A stretch of DNA of 38,684 bases from Phoronis australis (lineage: Eukaryota > Phoronida > Phoronidae): the NCBI GenBank assembly GCA_002633005.1, contig NMRA01000356.1:385095-423778 (forward strand), written 5' to 3'. A program made the position numbers and the translations under genes. The notes below the pieces were generated by a model. That model was not told the origin of the DNA and made no database searches. It saw only the letters and a list, made by a program, of their open reading frames with translations. Shown piece after piece: positions 1 to 9,930 of the stretch; positions within the stretch are counted from its first letter, which is position 1, and each line of letters begins with the position of its first letter.

Positions 1-732
1 TGCCCACACTAAGTTTCCGACTGCAGTGCACTAGATAAAACATGTATTCGAAAAAATCAGACTGGAAAATGGGACAGTGGATTTGCCAATCCTCAAAATT
101 TGAATTTGATTCCCGCAACTCACGGAAAGGTGTCAAATACTCCCAATTTTGATGACATTCTCCCTCTAATTCTTCCAATGTCAGTGATCACATGATCGGG
201 AATGTGAGGTGACCAAGGTCAGTGATCACTATGATCGGTATCGGATTTGAGGTGAATGAAGGGTGCTGTGTGTCTTAATTAGTGATTTGTGTTCTTGGAT
301 AGGTATACTAATTGATTTTACCTTCTATCCCGATTTATGGGGACAAATTGCGTCATAACAGTAGCATATCACTAAACAATCGAATAAGCTGAGTTCCTGT
401 GTGAGCTCATTTTTAGAATATATCTGGACAGCTGATTCACTTATCAAGGGTGTGTGGATTGTCAAACTAGAGAACTTTGCATTGTGGAAAAACTTTGACG
501 AAATATTTGATCAGATTGACAGGTAACACGTAAACAGACTGTGGACGTGGAGGGTAGCAGAATGACATTCTATTCTGGGATTGTAAGGTTGCTGATCTAG
601 CGCTTTAACCAATCCTGCGGGCTGATAGTGACAGCCTTTCATGACTAGGAAACAAAAACTAATTGTTTGATCTTAATTATTTAAAAATCACTCGTGTTTG
701 GTTCCATGCACAACCTTTATTTTTGTAATTAG
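1..732. other. No gene recognised
   Basis: AT-rich sequence without a convincing exon. The only structure is a direct duplication of about 20 bases (GTCAGTGATCAC, then ATGATCGG) starting at 180 and 219. Confidence 0.6.
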
Positions 733-859
733 CATTTTTTGTGAACTAGGTCTGCACATAACCACCATCTGAGGGATAGAGCAATGGGGCTGCACATAAC
801 CTAAGACCACCATCTGAGGGTGGTCATAGGTTACGTGTAGCCCTATTTCACAAAAAATG
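733..859. mobile_element. Small snapback element (MITE-like)
   Basis: CATTTTTTGTGAA at 733-745 is the perfect inverted complement of 847-859. The arms continue imperfectly inward through TAGG, CTGCACATAACC and ACCACC, and the motif with CTGCACATAACC and ACCATCTGAGGG occurs twice (751-775, 789-820), so the inner part can also pair with 813-846. No clear target duplication is visible. Likely a tiny non-autonomous DNA element; superfamily unknown. Confidence 0.6.
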
Positions 860-2021
860 GGGTGACCAGCATAGGAAAAGGCGGCTAAATTTCTGATTTT
901 TGGGTTAGGAAGAACAGAAATTTTTACACCTACACTAGGTCATCAACTTAAATGTTAAGAATAGGGCATTTGCATAGTCCTAACTATGCTATTGTATAGC
1001 AGGAACTAAACAAAGTGCAGTATTCATTGACAAATATGTGAAAACAGAAAATTCTGCAAATAGGTAACTTTTGCACTAATTACGTATCTCATGGGCTCAC
1101 ATAACCTTCATCATGCAGTGTTATTCCTTAACACCACGTCACGATCACTGGACACGGTTCAATGATTTCCACCGAATCATTTTTACCACAACACTTGGCA
1201 ATTTTCAACCTACTTTATATTCAAATCATTGCAATACCTTGTGTTTCTAATTTGGCCAAGCAATTACACAGATAAAGAATTTGCATGTAAGTTCCACTTT
1301 AACAATCGCCTTTGGTTCCTTTATTTTCAATAGAAAAATGGATAAAAAGTCTTCACCTTGTTTAAGGTTATCTCCAACCTTATTCATCAAAATGGTCATT
1401 TTACAATATTTCACATGTGTCTTGTAAAATACCTCATCTTCATTCTCGGGGAACTTCAAATACAAACTATATACTGCGTAGCGAGAAAAAAAGATTTAAC
1501 AGAACCACTGGCACCTGGGAACCGCACAACTGCGTGGATATTTGTTTACTACTTATCCAAGGTCAAAGGTTAAAGGGCTTTCAATCAAATCTAATCTTCC
1601 GCCAGGTACAGACCAGCTTCATATACCCTCAGTCCTTTCATTCATAAAATCGCCATAACATTGAGTAAACAAGCTGTACTTAAGGTAGAATTGTGCCGGG
1701 GAAAACAAAAACAAAACGTAGTTTTGATCCTAAGGGAGTTGTGCGTCTACATGCATACGACCGTTGGCGTTGAGAAAGAATGCTATGGTCTCCTCAGGCC
1801 CCTGTGGTCATCAACACGGCAAATTGTGAAAAGAGATAAATCCTCACCCTACTTCCTTCATTTAATTAAAAAATTGACATTTCAACATTTTGATCTCATG
1901 TTAACGCCATGCTTTAACCACAGATTCAATTTTTGTTATCCATTTCTTACTTTGTTTCGTATCAGTCTCCCAGCACGTGATGTGTACAGGCTACGTGTAT
2001 AACAATGAACTGTGACCTATT
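860..2021. other. No gene recognised
   Basis: Short open frames occur on both strands (for example 1661-2002 +), but none shows a recognisable domain and most lack a plausible ATG. I see no repeat or exon here. Confidence 0.5.
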
Positions 2022-2079
2022 TATAAAAGTAGGTCAAATATTCGCAAATATCAGTAAGAGTTAGCTGGGAAAGGTACGT
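2022..2079 (+). promoter_or_regulatory. Possible TATA/Inr core promoter and donor
   Basis: TATAAAAG at 2022-2029 is followed 31 bases on by TCAGTA with its A at 2053, the spacing expected of a TATA box and initiator. A consensus-like donor (AAAG|GTACGT) follows at 2074. It could start a non-coding first exon, possibly of the GLUT gene 7.8 kb downstream, or be chance. Confidence 0.2.
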
Positions 2080-2084
2080 TTTAA

Positions 2085-2780
2085 TGATAATTAAGTTAAT
2101 TACGCCACTGCAAAATCAGTTGACATTGCGAGTGAATGCTGAAATTGTGAACATGTTTAAGGCTTGTATAGGTTATGTGTACCGAAAACAAGCTTTCACC
2201 GAATAATAAACCGAAGACTGAGATTTTCACTCTTCCCAGTTAAATCGACTTTTTCTCGGCTTCGGCAGATCGACTTCATTTGAACTTAGGAACACAAGTT
2301 CTCGAAAATGACTCAGTGGATGATTTCGCTGAAACTTTCCAAATTTAATATTTAGTCAGTCTCAAAAACACTGTTAGGATTTTCGATATAAAGGCCTATT
2401 TTTTGGTAATGTAACAAAGGCGAATGCGACTTCCGTTTTTACAGAGATACCTTATATTTTGCGAGTTGATTTGTCATAGAAACCAAACGAAAAGACTAAT
2501 AAAAAATTCTTAACAGTGTTTTTGAGGTAACTGGTGAAGTTTTCATTTATAAAAAGTTTCATTAAAATCGACCGAGGGGTTAGTTTGCTATGAATGTACC
2601 TTTCTTAAAAATAAAATTTTGACTTAAAAAAGATTTTCATGTAAAAATAATAATGGTACATTACTTCAAAAAGTATTTTCATATTCCCTCATCTTTTTTC
2701 TTTCAGAAAATATATACTTTTAATAGTTAACAAAGCTTAGTTTTTTGATATACTAGTTAGAATAGAGACCATTAAATAAG
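2085..2780 (+). repeat. Dispersed repeat copy A, with empty TTAA site
   Basis: About 690 bp that reappear at 4655-6876 with roughly 80% identity by eye (shared blocks TTGACATTGCGAGTGAAT, CCGAAAACAAG, GGTAACTGGTGAAGTTTTCA, TGAATGTACCTTTCTTAA). At 2157-2160 it carries the TTAA that, in copy B, is split by a transposon. GGAGAATGCCACC at 2784-2796, just past the end, matches that transposon's terminus. No coding capacity recognised. Confidence 0.85.
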
Positions 2781-2796
2781 ACTGGAGAATGCCACC

Positions 2797-3589
2797 TGGT
2801 GACAGTTGGGTGTAATTGTGTGGGTCAGCCTGTCTGCACTGTTTTACAGCTGATATGCGAAATTGATATCATTCTGAGATTATCAGGTTGAAGAGCTGTT
2901 TAAATGAATAAGCCTTTATTGCCTAGTTACATTGGTGCATGGTGTACTTACATAAGTGACTGATTTGTTTAGTAATTACTTCATTGTCTGAAAGTTGACC
3001 TGTAGTAGGAATATTACCAAGCAGCATGACAAGCTCTCTCAACAGGGTTTCCCACTATGAACAGCTTTCTGGCTCTGTAACAGCTGAGGTAAATCTAGTT
3101 ATCTTGGTGTCTGTCTGTTTTGTGTGGTAACTTCTATGCAACTGTTGTTTCCTGACATCAAAGAGAGATGAAAAGGTTCAACCTCTGGATTTGTCAAATA
3201 TCATAAATCATGAAAGGGAGTACCCCTTACTTCTTGTTGGCCAGTCATCTGTAAATTGTTCATTATAATATTTGTTGCTGTAAAGCCAGCCATGTATAAA
3301 CACAGTCGGCTTGATTTTGTGGTTTGTCACATTCCCACCAACTCTACACTCCCTTGTTTTGCATTTTGTTTGTCTCATGTTCATTTCATATTCAGCTAAC
3401 ACTGTGCATTAGAATTGTTTTTGATACCAACAAAGTCACCCAATCTCTCTTTGAGTGAAATCAACATTTTACATCAAAACTGAACATATTACATACGACC
3501 ATATTTTAAAACAAGCCAAGAGATTTTCAAGACATGAAGTTAACGAACATATGCTCGGGAGTCCATTTATAATATTTATGAAAATATGC
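2797..3589. other. No gene recognised
   Basis: Nothing beyond short open frames; the 64-codon minus-strand frame at 3208-3402 has no recognisable domain. Confidence 0.5.
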
Positions 3590-4010
3590 CCATCGTTACG
3601 CACCCGCGCTGTGGAATGAGTATTCCGACTCAATGGTCGGCCAGTTGGGATACATGCAGCCAGTTTTGTTACCAGTTTAACAGTGGCAAACCAATGTTTC
3701 CATGGTCCTGCTCTCTTGTTGTCTGCTTCATCTGATGCCCATGTAATCCAGCAATGATGTTATAAACAGCGCACCTGACCACTACCCAATATTTAAAAAA
3801 TACTATCTGTAAACACTTTTCAACAGATGTCAGGAAGCAGATGTGTTTCGTATGAAATACTTTCACCAAAAAACTTTGAATGAAAAGAAAAAACAGCGGT
3901 TGACTTTCATAGAAATTAGACTTAACTTTCACCTGTTGATTCCTTTCTGTAAGCTGTGACCAGCTTAACCACAGTATTATGTACCAACACAAAAGACTCG
4001 CTAAAGTTTA
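3590..4010 (+). repeat. Dispersed repeat family 2, copy A (+ orientation)
   Basis: This stretch matches the reverse complement of 24890-25375 almost end to end (shared blocks GTTACGCACC, GCTGTGGAATGAGTAT, AATCCAGCAAT, GAAGCAGATGTGTTT, GAAATTAGACTTAACTTT, CTGTTGATTCCTTT). A conserved small hairpin (GTATTCCGACT with AGTTGGGATAC) sits near its start. Copy B keeps short stretches of open frame in this orientation, so it may descend from a coding element; function unknown. Confidence 0.8.
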
Positions 4011-4654
4011 GTGGAGGGTCATTCTATGTAGATTGTGATATTAGAAAGTCTTGATTTTTACACTCCAGGAGAATGGTACCTAATGCATGGGTGTAGTTTT
4101 GGTGGGTCTTAATGTTCTTAGATTCCTAATACATTCCAACATTTTAGTTTTAGTCTATCTGCCATTTATGGAATTTGGATTATCAGGGGTGGAAACGATG
4201 ACGAACTTCGATCCTCTTTAACCCCAGTCCCAGACCAGCAAATGGCAATTGCTAAATCAGAGTTATAACCTCTGAATCTATGCTCGAGCTCCTATATTCT
4301 ACGCAGGCGTTAAAAATATTCCGTACCCGGAGAACTAACTCCAGACCCTGAGTCACAGTCAAAACTCATTTTTGACGGATATTAGTAGCTGCTTTAAATG
4401 TATTACCATTGCACAAGCATTGATGTTTTTTTGTGAACTCGTATACTGCTAGGTCAATGTTAACTTATATAAGCTGAAGGGCTATAGAAAAAATAAAAAA
4501 ACGGACAATCGTCGCACAAATAAAAAAGTTCTTGTTCATTCAACGTTTTATCTATTCATAAGATATCATCAGGTTAATATATGCAATAAGGCAGCAAGTG
4601 TGGAATACCAGTCAGGTCACATCCATTTGATCGAAATGTGCTCTGATTATGCAT
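4011..4654. other. No gene recognised
   Basis: AT-rich spacer between two repeat families; no exon, repeat or hairpin of note. Confidence 0.5.
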
Positions 4655-4731
4655 TCGCCCAGTTAAGTTAACAACGCATTACAAATTCATTTGACATTGC
4701 GAGTGAATATTGAAACAGCGAAAATGGTTAA

Positions 4732-6254
4732 AGGAGAATGCCACCCAATTTAATTTGTCTTTTTACTTTCTTAATCAGTCTATATCCACATCATTTCCTA
4801 TACGATCTTACCTCACCGAGAGGTGTCGCGTTAACCTGTGAGAAAGGTGAGCAAAAACAACACAGTGACGTCAGGGGTTCTTCTGCAGAGTGAGTGCCGC
4901 TGTGGTGTGGTGTATCGTTCCCGCTTGTGTGAACTATGAAGCTGCGAGGAAAGCAGGTATATCATTTTTTCGATTTCCTCGAGAGCCCGAAATGCTTTGG
5001 AAGTGGCTCGCTTCAGTGAAGAATGAAAAGTCCGCTGTTAATACCAAGTATGAGTCTGTGAAACATCTCTGTGTCTGTGTCTGGCATTTCATCAACATTG
5101 ATTTCACTGACGAATGCTGGCTTACCAAACAACTCATGCCCGGGCAGAATAAGAGGCTGATATATATTCGAGATTGCAAGTTGCCATATTGACATTTATT
5201 ATTGTGTGTTCTATTTCCAATGAATTATTCTCACCCTAAACAATGTTTATATAAAACTGAAACAAAGTGTCACAGTCTGTCTCATTAGATACAATTTGTA
5301 ATTCCTTTAGAGTGTTCATGAGTGCAAATGTTTTGAGAAGCCAGCAATGAATATATCACTGCATTACCAGCCTTAGATGTATAGCTAATTGACCAGGCAC
5401 AAGACCCTACGTGTGAGCGCATGCTAATTCAGTGTTTGCTGATAAAAAGGTGTTGTGAAACAATAACTTGATTTCATATGCTAACTGAAGGTCAGATGTT
5501 AGGGTAATCTTTATCTAGATTTTCATATACATTATTTGAATCATTGTTACTGAACAACTTTTGCCATAAGGTTTCTGTGGAAGGGGAACCTGACTTTGTA
5601 GTTTTGCTAATTCACCAAAATAATAATGCACATGTTATTTCTTTAGCACACTAGTGCAGTCTTTTCATGACTCGAAGTTTAGTTTCCAACTTTGGCTGGT
5701 TTATGTTCATGATGTCTTCAGTCCGGCCGCAACGGGCCTGATCGGGTTCAGAGCCTGTGGCTGGGATAACAAACGTTTTGTGTGTTTAGAACTGAAAAAA
5801 TCGCAAGTTTAAAATTGCAACACACAGCTATGTTCTCCTGTCTGTATTTCACTGAAGATTAATTCAAATTTATCTCCTAACTCCTGCGACTGACCTTGGT
5901 AAATTGGCCTACCGAACTTTGTAGGCTACGGTACACTCAAATACCTATAAATCTGTAACAGCGAAATAAAACACAACAAGTTTGTTCAAGAACTCGATGT
6001 ATTTGTAAGGGTTTTACATAGAATTTTGATGATTTATTAGTGTAAAACGATGAATTCAAGTGTTAAACTCACATCAGTAAGCATGTTGTGAACTGCTGAA
6101 CAGACTGAGTTTGAACCTGTGACGTCATTGGTTAATTTCAACACCTCCGTCTACCGTCAGGTGTTAGGTAAAAGAACTGAACTTGCTGTTATTGAGTGGA
6201 ACTACTCGATCTAAATTCATACAAAATAGGTTGTTGTTTGGGTGGCATTCTCCT
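4732..6254 (+). mobile_element. Kolobok-like DNA transposon, THAP-bearing, decayed
   Basis: The 1523-bp insertion starts AGGAGAATGCCACCC and ends with its exact inverted complement. It is flanked by TTAA on both sides (4728-4731, 6255-6258), and the unoccupied repeat copy at 2157-2160 has one TTAA. A TTAA duplication together with a THAP domain fits the Kolobok superfamily as I know it. Both ends carry a TGACGTCA-like subterminal motif roughly 130 bp in (4866, 6121). Only the THAP exon is recognisable; the catalytic region is missing or unreadable, so the copy is probably non-autonomous. Confidence 0.8.
4890..5192 (+). pseudogene. THAP zinc-finger domain fragment of transposase
   Basis: A 100-codon open frame following a CTGCAG acceptor-like site. 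THAP C2CH pattern: Cys8 and Cys13 (CIVPAC), Trp39, then Cys63 and His66 (CVWH), with FRFPREPE and DFTDE as in the 38335 copy. THAP domains bind specific DNA through the C2CH zinc finger. The frame ends about 30 codons after the His and lacks the conserved proline motif seen as VPSVF in the other copy, so it is truncated. It starts on GTG and is probably an internal exon, not a separate protein. Confidence 0.72.
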
Positions 6255-6876
6255 TTAAGCCATGCATTGGTTATATTGACCGAAAACAAGTTTTCACCAA
6301 GTAATTAGCCGAAGACCTTGAGCTTTTCACGTGTCCCAATTTAATCGGCTTTTTCTTGGCTCCTGCAATTGATTTAATTCAAAGTTAGGAACACCAGTTC
6401 TCGAAAACGACTTGGTGGATTTCACTGAAACTTTCCAAAATTAGTATTTATTCATCAATCTCAAAAAAGCTAATAGGATTATCGATATAAAAGCCTAGTT
6501 TTTGCGTAATGTAACAAAGACGAACACGAATGCTATTTTCTTACAAAAATACCTTACGTTTTTTGAGTTGATTGGTCATAGAAACCAAACTAAAAGACAA
6601 ATTGAATATTCCTAGCAGCGGTTTTCAGGTAACTGGTGAAGTTTTCATTTAAAGGTTTCATTAAAATCAACTGAGGGGATATTTTGGTGTGAATGTACCT
6701 TTCTTAAGAACAAATTTTTGACTTAAAAAAGGTGTTAATGTAATAATAATAATGGCACATACGTATAAAACAATTTTTATTATCCCTGATCTTTTTTCTT
6801 TCAGAGAATATACTTTTACTAGTTGACAAAGCCTGGTTTTTTGATATACGAGTTAGATTGAGGCCACTAAATTAAA

Positions 6877-7439
6877 GATTTGAGATAACCTTAACCATGG
6901 CAAAAAATTTGTAGTTCAGATTTAACTATGTCAAGCAAGGTTATTAGTTTTAATAGTACATATTAAGTTAAAAAGGAAACGGAACATGGTTGGTTCACTT
7001 TGGCTTATGAATTACCTTGTATTGTTGTAAACTGAATGATTATGTATCAGGACCGACTTTATCATCAAAGGCTATTGTTGAATTGTAAATTATGTAACTT
7101 CCTGATTGTTGTAATATCGAATCGTAAGCGGGTTAGACATGCAGCCATTTGTAACACCATTATCTGAATGACAGAACTGTGACTGATCATGGGACACAGC
7201 GCTGGCATGCTGTGTGATCAGAAGGCAGACCTGTAATCTAACAAAACTTTTCACTCATGAAGGGTCTTAAGATGGTTGATCAGCCTTCTGATGACCTACT
7301 CTCGAACCCCCCATAAGGTTGGCCCTTTCTCATGTGGTTGGTTCCACTGCTATTGAAGCTTCGGTGTTAAAAGTGGTTAATTGTGAAGATGAGCGTTATA
7401 CACATGCACCCACGCACGTACATACATCTACCCACGCTG
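6877..7439. other. No gene recognised
   Basis: AT-rich spacer; no exon or repeat seen. Confidence 0.45.
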
Positions 7440-8660
7440 CTTTATAAATACGTGGGCGCATTATGCCGTCATCTCCATCCATACGGCGTCCATCCGGCAT
7501 CCGCTGCTCTATCTCCAAAGCCCTTTGAGATACGTTCATGAAATTTTGCAAATATTTTCTTATCATGGATGGGACAGCATGAACGAATTTTCAGACGGAT
7601 CCGACTACTGGTGTGCCCTCTAGTGGCAGTTTTAGTTTTTTACGCTTACCTCTATATCTTCAAAGGTCCTCAACATATTTTCATAAAATTTGTCATATAA
7701 GCATCTATTAGTGAGATAATGCTTTCCTTCCATTTGCCGATGGATTCGACATAGTTTGCACCACCTAGTGGCCATTTTTTGCTGTTTTCGAGTCTGGTTT
7801 TTGGCGTCCACCCCTCTATCAACCAAATAGCTCTAAGGAGGATTGTGAAAATTGGCATGTATGTTCTTAATACGAAGCTGACGATGATTTTCCGACGACT
7901 TCGACTACTGTGGCGATTTCTAGTGGCAGTTTTGTTTTTTTGCGTCCATAGCTGTATCTCCTAAACGGTTTGCAGCATCTTTGCTAATTTTAGCAACTGT
8001 ATTTGTACGATGTTGACAACGGATTACAACAACTTTTGGACGGATCTGACTACCAGTGTGTCCCCTAGTGGAAATTTTCATTTTTTAGGCGTACCTCTGT
8101 ATCTTCAGAGATCCTCAACGGATTATCTGAAAGTTTGGAATAATATAGGCATTTGTTGGTGAGATGATCAGATGCTATCCTCCGGCTTTTGGATGGAATT
8201 GAGGTACTTCGCGCCACCTAGTGGCCATTTTTCCTGTTTTCAAGTCTTGTTTTTTGGCGTCCACCCCTCGATCAACCAAACCATTCTGAGGATGATTTTT
8301 GAAAATTGGCGTATTATGTTCTCAGGGTGAAGAGTACGGTTGGATAACAAATTCAACTACTGTGGCACCTCCTAGTGGTAGTTTCGTTTTGTTTTGTGCC
8401 TGTAGCTGCATCTCCTAAACTCACTGTACAGGATTTTTATTAAGTAATTGTATTTATATGAAGCTAACAACAGACGACGACGTCTTTCAGGCGGATCCAA
8501 TGAACGCTGTGCCCCATAGTGGCAATTTCATTTTTCTGTTTTCCTTTGTTTCACTAAAGTTCGTTGACAGGTTTTTATGAAATTTGGTGAATAGGTTTCT
8601 ATTAAAGAAGCATTTTCAGATGGATTGGGCATTTTTTCACCATCTAGTGGCTATTTTTAT
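7440..8660 (+). repeat. Degenerate ~150-bp tandem repeat with ~447-bp higher-order period
   Basis: A core CTAGTGGC followed by a T-rich run recurs near 7620, 7768, 7920, 8067, 8218, 8372, 8516 and 8645 (spacings roughly 130-154 bp). Units three apart are far more alike than neighbours: 7620 matches 8067 (CTATATCTTCAAAGGTCC type), 7768 matches 8218 (GGCGTCCACCCCTC type), 7920 matches 8372 (CATCTCCTAAAC type). It is therefore a trimer duplicated after the subunits diverged. No sustained reading frame. Confidence 0.8.
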
Positions 8661-9834
8661 GAAACAAATAAACAACCCTAGAAGCACTCCATTTGCAGTA
8701 CATTTGTGGGCACATTTCAACGCTCTGCGTTGCTCTTGTTTATATGTATAATTATACATTGTCTCCTGGGAAGTTTTCTTTTTTGTTGCAAATGCTTCTA
8801 TTAATCATCAAAGTTTTTTTTTAAGTTTTGATCTTTAATTTTAGGAAATTGGTTAAATTACTTGGCACTTTATGTACCACTCAGATTACTACATATATAA
8901 GCTAAGCTTGCATTGTGAAAATGTTTGCTAAAGTAGGTTACCAGTGGTTACTGAGTGTACTTATGTCCAAGTCAAAGATTCCCAACGACATGTTACGCAC
9001 ATTTAAACTGGAGATTGATGATTTTCAAGTGAGAGAAAATGACACATAAATTTTACTGGATTAAACATGTTGTTTTTATTGAAATTGTATCTTATTTTTC
9101 ACTGCTTAATAAATGGCAATACGATGCAGTTTGTTGAACATGCGATTATTGCCTGTCCTCATTTAAGTATTCAATTTTCACTGTGATGATGTCAGCTGCT
9201 GAACGGCTACACGAAACTTGAGCGTGTTCAAATCTGGCCTCATGTTCCCACCAAAATGTTAATCAACAGGCATTGATTAACAAAATGGGTTAATCAAGGG
9301 TTTTAATGGCCACGTCAGGCTGATTATGTGGCATAATAATGCATAAAAATGATTTCTGGTGATCAGTGTGATGGGACCGTCTGAGCGGCCCGCGCACGTC
9401 CGGTACATTTACCATATCGCCTACAATTATTTTCTTACCACCTGGTGTATTTCTGTTGGCAAAATCTGCTATCCTAAAGGACAATTTTTGACCACCTTTT
9501 GGCAATATGGTGTATTTTCATGTCATTTCCATGTTTGCTGACATCGATAGGGATAAAAGAGAACTTTTCAAGCAATAGCACGAATGCCACCAGCCCTCTC
9601 CTCACTCAAAACTGGTTAGAGTTGTGTAAAAAAATCTGGTAGATTTTCTTTTCTGTAAAAGTAACTAAAATACCTCATCATGGACTTAACTTTCAAAAAA
9701 GCTAACAAAACCAATTGTGCTTTTTTGGCTTTGTGTCTGCCAGTGAACTTATGAAGTATTTGGCAGCTTCAGTTACTTAATGTTTTTTTTTTTAATTCGG
9801 TGAATTTACAGTATTTTGTATGTGTGTATTTCAG
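8661..9834. other. Sequence upstream of first recognised GLUT exon
   Basis: No coding exon found. A small perfect inverted repeat lies at 9257-9282. The missing first coding exon of GLUT may lie here or further upstream, but a six-codon exon cannot be recognised by eye. Confidence 0.45.
9257..9282. promoter_or_regulatory. Perfect 10-bp inverted repeat with homeodomain-like half sites
   Basis: TGTTAATCAA at 9257-9266 and TTGATTAACA at 9273-9282 with a 6-base spacer; a further GGTTAATCAA follows at 9288. GTTAAT half sites recall HNF1-type homeodomain sites, but the spacing differs from the consensus. It lies about 550 bases upstream of the first recognised GLUT exon. Confidence 0.25.
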
Positions 9835-9930
9835 GGCCTGACACTTCGTCTTTTGCTGAGTATCACTTCGGCTGTCATGGGTTCATTTCAGTTTGGTTGG
9901 AACACTGGCGTGATCAATGTTCCACAAAAG
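9835..9930 (+). CDS. SLC2A1-like: GLUT exon 2: helix 1
   Basis: A pyrimidine/TTTCAG acceptor precedes GGC and AAG|GTAAGT closes the exon; both borders are phase 0 and it holds 32 codons. It encodes GLTLRLLLS, then helix 1 with [10 protein letters not shown] and VPQK. Its 96-bp length equals the vertebrate SLC2A1 second coding exon as I remember it. The open frame extends upstream into an ATG at 9820, but that lies in the acceptor tract, so it is not taken as the start. Confidence 0.93.

Larger units (their letters stand above)
4655..6876 (+). repeat. Dispersed repeat copy B, interrupted by a transposon
   Basis: Second copy of the 690-bp repeat seen at 2085-2780. Its left part is 4655-4731 and its right part 6255-6876; between them sits the THAP-bearing element 4732-6254. 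The junctions coincide exactly with TTAA. Confidence 0.85.

Noticed and set aside
7620-8650. CTAGTGGC cores as an array of CTCF sites
   Set aside because: The core differs from the CTCF consensus at the central positions and the organism is unknown; kept only as a repeat landmark.
9584-9597. GAATGCCACC as another THAP-transposon end
   Set aside because: Only ten bases match, with no TTAA and no extension into known internal sequence.
9820-9834. ATG at 9820 as the GLUT start codon
   Set aside because: It lies in the polypyrimidine/acceptor segment (TATTTCAG); family exon structure predicts a separate first coding exon.
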